A DNA stretch of 64,000 bases from Cylindrospermum sp. FACHB-282 (GTDB taxonomy: Bacteria > Cyanobacteriota > Cyanobacteriia > Cyanobacteriales > Nostocaceae): positions 62,001 to 126,000 of the forward strand of contig NZ_JACJRJ010000009.1 of the NCBI RefSeq assembly GCF_014697195.1, read 5' to 3'. Every line of letters starts with the position of its first letter. Positions within the stretch are counted from its first letter, which is position 1. The notes beneath the pieces were generated by a model that did no database searches, was not told the DNA's origin, and saw nothing but the letters and a program-made list of their open reading frames with translations. Shown in pieces: positions 53,304 through 63,713 of this stretch. A program made the position numbers and the translations under genes.

Positions 53304-54662
53304 TTACACGTTTAAAGGCTGTTTAGCAGTTTCTGAGGGATAATAATTGCTATCTTCAATCCCCACCTGTATTAAAGGTTTTTGACTTGTAATCAATCTA
53401 GCGCCACGATTGCGGGTGAAGTAATTCCATGCCCACTGAATCATGACTACTATTTTGTTGTCAAACTCAATTAAAAAGTAGATGTGAATTATTAGCCAAA
53501 ATAGCCAAGCAAAGAAACCTTGAAGTTTGATAAAACCTAAATCGACAACGGCGGAATTTTGCCCAATTATGGCTAAACTACCGTGGTCAGTATAATTAAA
53601 TTGGGGTAAGGTCTCGCCTTTTAGCTGCTTTTGAATTAGTGTGGCTACATATTCTCCTTCCTGCTTGGCTACGGGTGCAACGCCAGGTAGAGGTTTAGCA
53701 TTTTGATGTGAAAAATTTGCTAAGTCGCCAACTACAAAAATATTAGAATGTCCTTTAATACTTAAGTCTGGTTCGACAATAACACGTCCGGCGCGATCGC
53801 ATTCTGCACCTGTGCGTTCTGCTAGCACTTTCCCCATTGCGTTCGCTTTCACACCGGCAGCCCACAAGATGGTTTTTGAGGCTAGTTCTCTAACACTATC
53901 ACCTTGCTTGATGGTAACAGTATCATTTTCAATATTCGTTACCATCGTTTTTGTCTGGACAAGCACACCCAACTGCATTAGAGAAGTTTCCGCTGCTTGT
54001 GATAACTCTGGGGCAAAGGGTGGCAAAATTCGATCCATACCTTCTAACAGCAGAATTCTGGCTTCTGAGGTGTCGATGTTGCGAAAATCTTCTTTGAGGG
54101 TTTGGTTCGCTAGTTCGGCGATCGCACCCGCTAATTCTACACCAGTGGGGCCACCACCAACAATCACAAAGGTTAACCAAGCACGGCGTTTTTCGGCATC
54201 AGTCTCTTTCTCTGCTGCTTCAAATGCCATAAAAATTCGCCGGCGCATTTCAATCGCATCTTCTACAGTTTTCAAACCAGGGGCAGACGCTTCCCAGCTG
54301 TCTTTGCCAAAATAGGAATGCTTGGCACCTGTGGCGACAATTAATGTATCGTAAGGGATGATTTCATCGCCCACCATCACCTTTTGCCCTTTGGGATCAA
54401 TATCATTCACCTCTCCCAGCCGCACTTTTGTATTCTTGCTCTTACTGAGTACAGAGCGCAACGGTGAGGAAATATCAGCGGGAGATAGGGCACCTGTAGC
54501 GACTTGGTACAAAAGTGGTTGAAATAAATGAAAGTTGCGCTTATCAATTAGAGTAACGCTTACATCTGCCTTCTTTAGGGCTTTGGCGGCATACAGTCCA
54601 CCAAAACCACCGCCAACGATAACAACTTGATGTAGTGGGTTATTGTTATGTGCATCAACCAT
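53304..54662 (-). CDS. Type II NAD(P)H dehydrogenase (NDH-2)
   Basis: 452 residues. The first FAD dinucleotide motif is VVIVGGGFGGLYAAKAL (about 13-29), with FHLFQPLLYQVATGALSP typical of NDH-2. The second nucleotide motif is FVIVGGGPTGVELAGAIAEL (about 164-183). The quinone/FAD end is FVVGDLANF and GVAPVAKQEGEYVA. A C-terminal hydrophobic stretch (FFAWLFWLIIHIYFLIEF) would bind the membrane. It transfers electrons from NAD(P)H to quinone without proton pumping. Cyanobacteria often carry several (ndbA-C); which one this is cannot be decided. Confidence 0.87.
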   Translation of the reverse strand: MVDAHNNNPLHQVVIVGGGFGGLYAAKALKKADVSVTLIDKRNFHLFQPLLYQVATGALSPADISSPLRSVLSKSKNTKVRLGEVNDIDPKGQKVMVGDEIIPYDTLIVATGAKHSYFGKDSWEASAPGLKTVEDAIEMRRRIFMAFEAAEKETDAEKRRAWLTFVIVGGGPTGVELAGAIAELANQTLKEDFRNIDTSEARILLLEGMDRILPPFAPELSQAAETSLMQLGVLVQTKTMVTNIENDTVTIKQGDSVRELASKTILWAAGVKANAMGKVLAERTGAECDRAGRVIVEPDLSIKGHSNIFVVGDLANFSHQNAKPLPGVAPVAKQEGEYVATLIQKQLKGETLPQFNYTDHGSLAIIGQNSAVVDLGFIKLQGFFAWLFWLIIHIYFLIEFDNKIVVMIQWAWNYFTRNRGARLITSQKPLIQVGIEDSNYYPSETAKQPLNV

Positions 54663-55995
<1,333 letters not shown>

Positions 55996-56006
55996 AAGTA
56001 ATTAGT

Positions 56007-56048
56007 AATTGGTAATCAGTGAAGTGGCTGATTACTAATTACCAATTT
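56007..56048 (+). terminator. AT-rich hairpin behind ilvC
   Basis: GTAATCAG (56012-56019) pairs with CTGATTAC (56028-56035) and flanking AATTGGT with ACCAATT extends it imperfectly. A TTTCTTC stretch follows. A Rho-independent terminator-like structure. Confidence 0.55.
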
Positions 56049-56091
56049 CTTCATCTTCATACAGCAGTTTTCGGTTAATTTGTTGTGTGGT

Positions 56092-56871
56092 TCATTGATC
56101 TGAAAATTGCTGTAAGCTCAAAAATTGGCGTATCCGCAGAACTACATATCGGACGCTGTTTTCATCAGTGTATTCTACGTTAATGGGTATCTCTGTCCCA
56201 AATTTTAGCAAAATTACAGCCCGATAAAGCTTTTTGTATTTAAATTGCTTGTCTTGAATTTCAAAATCTAGAATCGATAAGAGTGAATATTTGATGATTG
56301 CTTCACCACGCAAACCTTTCCGTTCTATAAATACTTGATTGAGACTTTTATAAAAAGTGCAAGTGCTTACAGGTGAGGTACATAAAAAAGCACCAATTGC
56401 TATGACAAACAAGAACAATAAGCTGAGATAAGACAGATATTCACGCTGGTTTTGCAGGACTAATAGAGAAGTTTGCTCAGAATTAATAAAATTGTTAATC
56501 TCCGAAGCAGCACTTTGATTTGCTTGATAGCTAGCATGGGGTAACAGGACAATATATCCAAAGGAACTTGTAACTACAACTTGATGTGTCTCTCCCCCTC
56601 TACTACCTCTTGTTGTAATGATTTGCGCTTGTTGGGGATCAAAAATTTTGAGTTGATCTTTTTTTCCCAACAAACTAAACCGCTTCAATTCACAGTTAAT
56701 TTCCTTGGGTAGGGAGCGAGTGCAGGTTAAACGGGCTGAAGCAAAATCAAACAATATGCAGTAAATCAAAAAACTCAACCCAGCGGTAAATATCAACCCC
56801 CCAGTAATCCAGTTTGAGATTGGTTTCTGCTGGATGACTAATCTTGTGTGGGTTTCCTCTACAATTTTCAT
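56092..56871 (-). CDS. Unknown membrane protein
   Basis: About 259 residues from ATG 56871 (KIVEETHTRLVIQQKP); the longer start at 56970 adds non-conserved residues. Two hydrophobic helices, near residues 22-42 (ITGGLIFTAGLSFLIYCILF) and 145-165 (LSLLFLFVIAIGAFLC), bracket a soluble domain with a Cys-Leu-rich portion. A last soluble part (LRGEAIIKYSLLSILDFEIQ) resembles PH-like beta structure. No family is recognised with certainty. Confidence 0.6.
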   Translation of the reverse strand: MKIVEETHTRLVIQQKPISNWITGGLIFTAGLSFLIYCILFDFASARLTCTRSLPKEINCELKRFSLLGKKDQLKIFDPQQAQIITTRGSRGGETHQVVVTSSFGYIVLLPHASYQANQSAASEINNFINSEQTSLLVLQNQREYLSYLSLLFLFVIAIGAFLCTSPVSTCTFYKSLNQVFIERKGLRGEAIIKYSLLSILDFEIQDKQFKYKKLYRAVILLKFGTEIPINVEYTDENSVRYVVLRIRQFLSLQQFSDQ

Positions 56872-57075
56872 TAGTCTTGGTATGTATTTGCATCTAGAAG
56901 ACTTAAGCCATAAGTAAAGTATTCCCCTCATAGCCGATGCAGATATCACCATTGCTAAAATTGTTGGCAAAAAAAAAATATAATTAAATTATTGCCTTCT
57001 ATAGCAATCCTATTTCACTTGTGTGCCTCTTGTTTGGGATCGCTATAGTCATGAGTTATTTCTAGAGTTCCCAAA

Positions 57076-57567
57076 ATGAAAACCTTAATTTCCACATTCA
57101 CGCAACATCTAGCTTTTTCTCAACCTGAGTTAGAAGCTTTACTTTCAAAGCCACTAACCGAGGTTCTCAATTCACCTGAGCTTAAGCAAGAGTTAGAAAG
57201 CTTAGATACTAATTTGCTGAAGGAAACCTTACCCACAGCAGGAGCGGTTTTAGCTAAGGAACTACCGCCTTTTTACCACTGGCTAAAAAACGAGTTAGGA
57301 GTTAAGCGTGTTCCTGATAGTCCAGAACACACAACAAAATGGGTAATTGGTTTCGTTAATCATCAAGAAAGTCTAACTCGCTTGGTTGAGTTACACCGTC
57401 CTGTACCGCGTCCGGCTTTAGAAGCTGCGGTTCCCCGCTTGGTGGGGCTGTTTGATGGCGTGGAAGATGTCACGGTGCGGCTAGAATGGCAAAAGGCGAT
57501 CGCAACTCTTTGTTTAGTTTTAGCTGTTGCTGCTCATGAACAAGATCAACTCACCCCAGCAGGCTGA
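57076..57567 (+). CDS. Conserved hypothetical protein
   Basis: 163 residues, helical, without signal or transmembrane segment. The sequence STFTQHLAFSQPELEALLSK and the later GFVNHQESLTRLVELHRP do not match a domain I know. It is divergent from the membrane protein gene at 56092 and lies before the CocE-type hydrolase on the same strand (165-bp gap). Function unknown. Confidence 0.6.
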   Translation: MKTLISTFTQHLAFSQPELEALLSKPLTEVLNSPELKQELESLDTNLLKETLPTAGAVLAKELPPFYHWLKNELGVKRVPDSPEHTTKWVIGFVNHQESLTRLVELHRPVPRPALEAAVPRLVGLFDGVEDVTVRLEWQKAIATLCLVLAVAAHEQDQLTPAG

Positions 57568-57731
57568 ATATTGAGCAATTTTTTTAACAACTTTGGGAGA
57601 TTTGGAAGAGTGCAGATATGATGTACAAGCCTTGATTTACCCCAGGAACAGTTGATGAATTGCCTTTACATTTCCTACTTGATGGGTGAGTCTTAAGAGT
57701 GCAAGGCAATTCAAAATTCAAAATCCTCCCC

Positions 57732-59363
57732 ATGCTGAAAGTATTTCCTAAACAAACCGCCTTTATGCACACCCGCGATGGTGTGCGCTTGGATGCAGAT
57801 ATCTATCGCCCCGATGCTGATGGGGAATTTCCGATATTATTGATGCGACAACCCTATGGTAGAGCGATCGCATCTACTGTAGTTTACGCCCATCCCATTT
57901 GGTACGCTGCCCAAGGTTATATTGTGGTAATTCAAGATGTGCGGGGAAGGGGGACTTCTGAAGGTGAATTTAAGCTATTTGTCCACGAAATCGCTGATGG
58001 CGAAGATACAGTAAATTGGGCGGCAAATTTACCGGGTAGTAATGGCAAAGTGGGAATGTATGGTTTTTCTTATCAGGGAATGACTCAGCTATATGCCGCA
58101 GCTGCTAAACCCCCAGCCTTAACCACAATCTGTCCGGCGATGATTGGCTATGATTTATATACAGATTGGGCTTATGAAGGAGGCGCATTTTGTTTACAGA
58201 CTAATCTCGCTTGGGCAATTCAATTAGCTACGGAAACCGCCCGTTTACGAGGAGATAAAACAGCTTATCAAGCCTTGTTTGCAGCTTCGCGCAATCTGCC
58301 TGTAAATAATCCCGAAATTCTCCAACAACTCGCCCCTGACTCTTTTTATCATGAGTGGGTGGCACATCCCCAACCAGATGCTTACTGGGAAGAACTTTCA
58401 CCCAAAAGTCATTTGCAAACTGTTGATTTGCCTATGTTCCATATCGGCGGCTGGTTTGATACTTACCTGCGGGGAACTCTGCATTTATATCAAGATATGG
58501 TATCCCGCAGCTGTAAACCCCAACATCTATTAGTTGGCCCTTGGGCACATTTACCTTGGGGGCGCAAAGTTGGTGAAGTTGACTTTGGCGCTCATGCAGC
58601 AAGTCCTGTAGATGGAATGCAAGTTCGTTGGTTTGATCAATTTCTTAAGGGTGTAGATACAGGATTGGTTGAAGATTTGCCTGTTTGTTTATTTGAAATG
58701 GGCAATAACCTGCCGACACATTTTCCCATTATACCTATAGTTAACCAGAAATCTTATTTTTTGTCAAGTGCCGGTCTATGCAATATTCGGCAAGATTCGG
58801 GAACTCTCAGCAGTCAAAACTCACCATTGACCACGGCTGATATTTTGGTTCATGACCCTTGGCGACCGGTGCCTTCTTTAGGTGGTCATGGGGCAATTCA
58901 GGCAGGTGTTTTTGAGCGATCGCATCTTGATTGTCGTTCTGATGTTTTAACCTACACCAGCGAACCGATGATAGCAGACTTACATCTAATGGGGGATGTG
59001 GTGGCACAAATCTGGTGTAGTGCTGATCAACCGAGTTTTGATTTGTCTGCGGTGCTGTCGGAAGTTCATCCTGATGGGCGCGTGTTCAATTTGACTCAAG
59101 GTTATATCCATTGCTTCCAGGGGCATAATTGCCTTAGCAGAAAAATTCAACTGCAAACGATATGTGCGCGAATTGCTCCAGGTAATGCTCTGCGTCTCAG
59201 TTTGAGTGGGGCTTGCTTTCCCGCTTATGCGATGAATTCTGGTACAGGTTCAGTTCTCAATAGCGATCGCGCCTTTGATGCCCAGATTATCACCTTGACA
59301 GTCAGTGGCGGCGGTGAGACTAGTTCCCAAATTCTCTTACCTGTGATCACATCTGATATTTGA
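57732..59363 (+). CDS. CocE/NonD family hydrolase
   Basis: 543 residues from ATG 57732; a GTG at 57699 is also in frame. An alpha/beta-hydrolase domain with an X-Pro dipeptidyl-peptidase-like C-terminal beta domain. The nucleophile is in VGMYGFSYQGMTQL. HTRDGVRLDADIYRPDADG and VIQDVRGRGTSEGEF are family signatures. The Asp/His of the triad lie in GGWFDTYLRG and GPWAHLPWG. Family members act on esters, amides or peptides. It is followed by the TetR gene. Confidence 0.85.
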   Translation: MLKVFPKQTAFMHTRDGVRLDADIYRPDADGEFPILLMRQPYGRAIASTVVYAHPIWYAAQGYIVVIQDVRGRGTSEGEFKLFVHEIADGEDTVNWAANLPGSNGKVGMYGFSYQGMTQLYAAAAKPPALTTICPAMIGYDLYTDWAYEGGAFCLQTNLAWAIQLATETARLRGDKTAYQALFAASRNLPVNNPEILQQLAPDSFYHEWVAHPQPDAYWEELSPKSHLQTVDLPMFHIGGWFDTYLRGTLHLYQDMVSRSCKPQHLLVGPWAHLPWGRKVGEVDFGAHAASPVDGMQVRWFDQFLKGVDTGLVEDLPVCLFEMGNNLPTHFPIIPIVNQKSYFLSSAGLCNIRQDSGTLSSQNSPLTTADILVHDPWRPVPSLGGHGAIQAGVFERSHLDCRSDVLTYTSEPMIADLHLMGDVVAQIWCSADQPSFDLSAVLSEVHPDGRVFNLTQGYIHCFQGHNCLSRKIQLQTICARIAPGNALRLSLSGACFPAYAMNSGTGSVLNSDRAFDAQIITLTVSGGGETSSQILLPVITSDI

Positions 59364-59398
59364 CAAATCTACTGCTAGGGAGTTATCTTAAACAATAA

Positions 59399-59408
59399 CG
59401 AGCGTTCG
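59399..59408. promoter_or_regulatory. Putative TetR operator upstream of the regulator gene
   Basis: CGAGCGTTCG is a near-perfect palindrome inside ATAACGAGCGTTCGATATAG. It lies 28 nt before the TetR start. A matching site is at 61433-61442, inside ATAACGAATGTTCGGTATAG. Shared context over 22 bases in the two places, in one operon, suggests a regulator binding site. Confidence 0.55.
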
Positions 59409-59436
59409 ATATAGATAACTGGAGAATAGTCCTGCT

Positions 59437-60048
59437 ATGCCCAAGATTGTTGACCATGAACTATACCGCAAAGAATTACTCGGCAAGTGTTTTGATTTAT
59501 TTGCTGAAAAAGGCTATGGTTCCATCACCATGCGGCAAATTGCTCAGGGCTTAAAGGTTTCTACAGGTACGCTGTATTATTATTTTCCCAGCAAACAAAC
59601 TTTGTTTGAGCAATTGGTAGAAGAGATATGTCAGCAGGATTTACGTGCAGCTTTGGCAGAGTTGAGAGGAGCACAAACAATCCAAGAGGAAATAGAATCA
59701 CTGGGGCGATACATCGTCAAAAACGAGGATTACTTTATTAAATGGACTTGTATCTGGGTCGATTTTTGTCAACATCAAGACTCTAAGCAAGAGGGGAATG
59801 CTGTGTTTAAACGCGCCAATCAGCAATACAAGCAGGCAGCTAGAGATTTTTTTGGTATTCAAAATCCAGCGTTAGCTTCCTTTATAGTCAGCTTTATCGA
59901 TGGTTTGTTACTCACGAAATTAAGGGGTGATAACATGATTTCTATTCCTGAACAATTCGCTTTATTAGGGAATATGCTGACGTTATATTTGCAGCAACAA
60001 GAGTCTCTCAATGTGGCTCATAGCAAACCATTAGCTAGTAGTAAGTAA
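59437..60048 (+). CDS. TetR family transcriptional regulator
   Basis: 203 residues. The N-terminal HTH is FAEKGYGSITMRQIAQGLKV and STGTLYYYFPSKQTLFEQL, a standard TetR motif. The C-terminal effector domain is variable. It leads the devB-devC-devA-like genes (50-nt gap to devB). Regulation of the exporter and itself via the sites at 59399 and 61433 is inferred. Confidence 0.87.
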   Translation: MPKIVDHELYRKELLGKCFDLFAEKGYGSITMRQIAQGLKVSTGTLYYYFPSKQTLFEQLVEEICQQDLRAALAELRGAQTIQEEIESLGRYIVKNEDYFIKWTCIWVDFCQHQDSKQEGNAVFKRANQQYKQAARDFFGIQNPALASFIVSFIDGLLLTKLRGDNMISIPEQFALLGNMLTLYLQQQESLNVAHSKPLASSK

Positions 60049-60098
60049 TTAGTTGATGGTCACACACAAAAGACAAGTTTTTTATTGGGGAACGTAAG

Positions 60099-61409
60099 AT
60101 GGGTCAAAAATTGTTATTTAAACCTGCCAATCAAGGGTTAATTGGGCTAGTAATAGCAGCGACTGCTGTTACAGGTGCAATTGCTGTTTATGGAATTTCT
60201 CAATTTGGGCAAGTTAGTAAAACTGCCTCATCTGACATTGTAGAAACCAAGCCGATTGCCCCAAAAGTGACTGGATTAGGACGATTGGAACCAGAAACAG
60301 AGATAATTAGCCTGTCTGCACCGTTGGCCTTGAATGGCGATCGCATTTCCCAAATCCTCGTTCAGGAAGGCGATCGCGTCGAAGCCGGGCAGGTTATAGC
60401 AATTTTAGATTCTCGCGAGCGCTTGCAAAATGCCGTAATCCAGTCGGAGAAACAACTCAGAGTGGCTCAAGCCAAACTGGTTCAAGTAAAAGCTGGGGCA
60501 AAAACCGGAGAAATTCAGTCCCAGCAGTCCAGTGTTGAACGCTTACTGGCTCAGTCTCAAGGAGAAAGACTGGCTCAAGAAGAAGCGATCGCTAGATACA
60601 TCGCACAGTGGCAAGGAGAAAGACTTGCCCAAGAGGCGACAATTAGGAAGTTACAAGCAGAATTCAACAACGCCCAAGCCGAATATCAACGTTATCAGCA
60701 GCTATATTCTGAAGGTGCAATTTCTAATTCGGCAATTGACAGCAGACGCTTGAGTGTGGAAACGGCAAAACAGCAATTGGGAGAAGCTAAAGCAGTCCTT
60801 AACCGGATTAACACCACCGCTAACAAGCAACTAGCCGAAGCTAGAGTCACACTTAACAGGATTAAAGCTACTGGCAACAAGCAAGTCAGCGAAGCCAAAG
60901 GCACACTTAGCAGTATTGCCGAAGTCCGGCCTGTGGATGTAGCCGTAGCACAAGCAGAAGTCGAAAGTGCGATCGCCACACTTAAACGCGCCCAAACCGA
61001 GTACAAAGCAGCTTATATCAAGGCTCCAATCGCCGGACATATCCTCAATATTAATAAAAAAGCCGGAGAAAAGACAGATCAATCTACATCTAGTACAGAG
61101 ACAACTGGCATTGCAGACTTAGCGCAAACCGACCAGATGATGGCAATAGCAGAAATTTATCAAACAGATATCGGTAAAGTGAAATTGGGACAAAATGCAG
61201 TTATTACCAGTCAGGCATTTCCTGGGGAACTGCGCGGCACCGTTACCCATGTTGGCTTACAAGTAAAACGACAAAATGTTTTTAGCAGCGAACCAGGGGA
61301 AAACCTCGACCAACGAGTGATTGAGGTAAAAATTCGCCTTAACAAAGAAGATAGCAAACAAGTTTCAGGTTTGACCAACTTACAGGTGCAGACAGCAATA
61401 GAACTGTAA
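60099..61409 (+). CDS. DevB-type membrane fusion protein (HlyD family)
   Basis: 436 residues. One N-terminal transmembrane helix (about 13-35), the lipoyl halves (LGRLEPETEIISLSA, then RVEAGQVIAILDSRERLQ), a long coiled-coil hairpin (about 110-290, with repeated LAEARVTLNRIKA units) and a barrel domain (IAEIYQTDIGKVKLGQNAVI). It belongs to the DevB/heterocyst glycolipid exporter group. It would form the periplasmic bridge between DevC/DevA and an outer-membrane TolC-like channel (HgdD in Anabaena), which is not in the window. Confidence 0.88.
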   Translation: MGQKLLFKPANQGLIGLVIAATAVTGAIAVYGISQFGQVSKTASSDIVETKPIAPKVTGLGRLEPETEIISLSAPLALNGDRISQILVQEGDRVEAGQVIAILDSRERLQNAVIQSEKQLRVAQAKLVQVKAGAKTGEIQSQQSSVERLLAQSQGERLAQEEAIARYIAQWQGERLAQEATIRKLQAEFNNAQAEYQRYQQLYSEGAISNSAIDSRRLSVETAKQQLGEAKAVLNRINTTANKQLAEARVTLNRIKATGNKQVSEAKGTLSSIAEVRPVDVAVAQAEVESAIATLKRAQTEYKAAYIKAPIAGHILNINKKAGEKTDQSTSSTETTGIADLAQTDQMMAIAEIYQTDIGKVKLGQNAVITSQAFPGELRGTVTHVGLQVKRQNVFSSEPGENLDQRVIEVKIRLNKEDSKQVSGLTNLQVQTAIEL

Positions 61410-61432
61410 AGTTTATTTAACCATAAGGATAA

Positions 61433-61442
61433 CGAATGTTCG
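61433..61442. promoter_or_regulatory. Putative TetR operator upstream of devC
   Basis: CGAATGTTCG is a palindrome with perfect 4-bp arms (CGAA-tg-TTCG). It lies 24 nt after the devB stop and 40 nt before devC, in the same 22-base context as 59399-59408. A second promoter for devC-devA could be controlled here. Confidence 0.5.
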
Positions 61443-61481
61443 GTATAGATTGGTGTCCCACGGCAGAGGAAGTGGAATTAA

Positions 61482-62648
61482 ATGGTTACTAAAATGCTTC
61501 GCAAAACTCCGCTGGCCTGGCGGCAATTAATGAAAGAAAAAACCCGGCTAGCAATTGCCATTGCAGGCATTTCCTTCGCCGATATGCTGATGTTTATTCA
61601 GTTGGGGTTTAGAGATGGGCTTTATGACTCAGCAGTAACGCCACATCGCAACTTACAGGCAGATTTAGTTTTAATTAATCCCCAATTTCAAACCCTAGCG
61701 GCGGTGAAAAGCTTTGGCAGAGAGCGACTTTATCAGACATTGAGTTATGACGGTGTCGCCTCAGTGACTTCACTTTACATTGCCCTAGGTCAGTGGCGAA
61801 ATCCCCAAACGCGGATTGAACGCTCAATTTTGGTGTGGGGTGTTGATCCGGCACAATCGGCCTTTAAATTCCCTGAAATTCAACAAAACCAAGATAAACT
61901 CAAGCAATTGTATCAAGTTCTGTTTGATCAGGCAGGACGCCCAGAATTTGGGGCAGTTGGTGATATTTTAAAAAAAACAGGCAAATTTGAGACAGAACTG
62001 AGTGATAAAGCTGTCAGCGTTAGGGGCTTGTTTGTTAATGGTGCATCCTTTGTGGCTGATGGCAATGTGATCAGCAGTGACTCTACTTTTCTCCAACTAT
62101 TCCCCAAGCGTAAACCCGATCGCATCGATGTTGGCTTAATTACTCTCAAGCCTGGAAGTGATGTAGAAAAAGTGCGATCGCAACTTGTCGCAGATTTACC
62201 CAAAGATGTCAAAGTTCTGACTATCGAAGACTTTGCCCAAATCGAAAAAAATTACTGGGCAACCAGCACTGCCATTGGTTTCATTTTCGGTCTAGGTGTC
62301 GGTGTCGGGTTTATCGTCGGCATTGTGATTGTTTACCAAATCCTCTACTCCGATGTTTCTGAACACCTGCCAGAATACGCCACCCTCAAAGCAATGGGCT
62401 ATAGCGATAACTATCTACTGTCCGTCCTAATCCAAGAGGCATTACTTTTAGCTGTATTGGGTTATCTCCCCGGATTCATCCTTTCCATTGGACTGTATCA
62501 GGTTGCCTTTTCTGCCACAATGTTACCGATCACTATGACCGTGGAACGGGCAGTAAATGTATTAATGCTGACGATTATTATGTGTAGTTTTTCCGGTGTA
62601 ATCGCCATGCGAAAGCTACGTTCTGCTGACCCCGCCGATGTTTTTTAG
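61482..62648 (+). CDS. DevC-type ABC transporter permease
   Basis: 388 residues. An N-terminal helix (LAIAIAGISFADMLMFIQLGF) is followed by a large periplasmic MacB-like domain, and three C-terminal helices (about 262-285, 315-340 and 348-372) with the FtsX-like end PEYATLKAMGYSDNYLLSVL. It pairs with the ATPase at 62670 (21-nt gap). Same family as DevC of the heterocyst envelope glycolipid exporter; the substrate of this paralogue is not known. Confidence 0.9.
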   Translation: MVTKMLRKTPLAWRQLMKEKTRLAIAIAGISFADMLMFIQLGFRDGLYDSAVTPHRNLQADLVLINPQFQTLAAVKSFGRERLYQTLSYDGVASVTSLYIALGQWRNPQTRIERSILVWGVDPAQSAFKFPEIQQNQDKLKQLYQVLFDQAGRPEFGAVGDILKKTGKFETELSDKAVSVRGLFVNGASFVADGNVISSDSTFLQLFPKRKPDRIDVGLITLKPGSDVEKVRSQLVADLPKDVKVLTIEDFAQIEKNYWATSTAIGFIFGLGVGVGFIVGIVIVYQILYSDVSEHLPEYATLKAMGYSDNYLLSVLIQEALLLAVLGYLPGFILSIGLYQVAFSATMLPITMTVERAVNVLMLTIIMCSFSGVIAMRKLRSADPADVF

Positions 62649-62669
62649 CTTTGCATAACTGAGAAAAAT

Positions 62670-63425
62670 ATGATGTTGCCAGAATCTACAATAGCCCCTG
62701 CCAATTCCACCCCCTCAGCTATAGAACCCGCAATTTCTATTCGCAACCTCAATCATTATTTTGGTGAAGGTGCCCTGCGTAAACAAGCATTATTTGACAT
62801 TAGTTTAGAGATTAACACCGGTGAAATTGTGATTATGACGGGGCCCTCAGGTTCAGGTAAAACCACCCTGTTGACCCTCATGGGTGGATTACGGTCAGCC
62901 CAAGAAGGTAGTCTGCAAATCTTAGGACAAGAAATCTGTGGTGCGAGTAAGGGGCAGTTAACTAAGCTGCGCCGCCAGATTGGCTATATTTTCCAAGCAC
63001 ACAACCTGATGACTTTTTTGACAGCTAAAGAAAATGTGCGCATGTCCTTAGAGTTGCATGACAAGTTTTTGAACCAGGATATCAACGCCAAGGCGATCGC
63101 CATGCTAGAAACAGTTGGTTTGGGCGAACGGGTAAATTACTATGCAGACAGTTTATCGGGGGGACAAAAGCAACGGGTAGCGATCGCCCGCGCCTTAGTG
63201 AGTCATCCTCAAATTGTCCTCGCCGACGAACCCACCGCCGCACTTGACAAAAAATCTGGGCGCGATGTCGTGGAATTGATGCAAAAGCTAGCCAAAGAAC
63301 AAGGTTGCACAATTCTCCTAGTTACCCACGACAACCGCATCCTCGATATAGCCGATCGCATCGTCTACATGGAAGATGGTCTACTTAAGAGTGATGGGGT
63401 AGATGTAGGAGCAAAAATGCATTGA
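62670..63425 (+). CDS. DevA-type ABC transporter ATPase
   Basis: 251 residues. Walker A is MTGPSGSGKTTLLTLMGG, Q-loop YIFQAHNLMTFL, signature DSLSGGQKQRVAIARAL, Walker B IVLADEPTAALD, and H-loop VTHDN. It energises the DevC/DevB complex. The preceding 20 residues are a disordered lead. The start has two adjacent ATGs (62670 and 62673). Confidence 0.92.
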   Translation: MMLPESTIAPANSTPSAIEPAISIRNLNHYFGEGALRKQALFDISLEINTGEIVIMTGPSGSGKTTLLTLMGGLRSAQEGSLQILGQEICGASKGQLTKLRRQIGYIFQAHNLMTFLTAKENVRMSLELHDKFLNQDINAKAIAMLETVGLGERVNYYADSLSGGQKQRVAIARALVSHPQIVLADEPTAALDKKSGRDVVELMQKLAKEQGCTILLVTHDNRILDIADRIVYMEDGLLKSDGVDVGAKMH

Positions 63426-63506
63426 GGTTTTTTGAATTTGAGGCACTCTATCATTCCAGACTTTGATAATATTCTGAGATGACAAATCACTTTTAGGGAA
63501 GAGTTC

Positions 63507-63713
63507 ATGACTATTTGGGTAAATGAGCAAATTGATCCATCCGGCATGATTTATGCCTGTATTGCCTGTTGTAATGAGTCTCAGGCTCAAGATTGTCATG
63601 AATCCTTCCAGAATAATTTGACCGAATTGCAAAAGCAAACCGGTTGGGTAGCGCAATTGCGGATAGTTGATTCTTGGGATGATGTCCCAGTTAATGCTTT
63701 AAAACTCAATTAA
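63507..63713 (+). CDS. Small cysteine-containing protein of unknown function
   Basis: 68 residues. TIWVNEQIDPSGMIYACIAC and then CNESQAQDCHESFQ give four cysteines at 18, 21, 22 and 30. A coding potential is supported by a good site (GGAAGAG) before the ATG. It lies 81 nt downstream of devA and may belong to the same unit. No domain was recognised. Confidence 0.5.
   Translation: MTIWVNEQIDPSGMIYACIACCNESQAQDCHESFQNNLTELQKQTGWVAQLRIVDSWDDVPVNALKLN

Noticed and set aside
53812-54315. 167-aa plus-strand frame inside the NDH-2 gene
   Set aside because: It overlaps the conserved FAD/NAD domain gene on the other strand and its Ser-rich composition is an antisense artefact.
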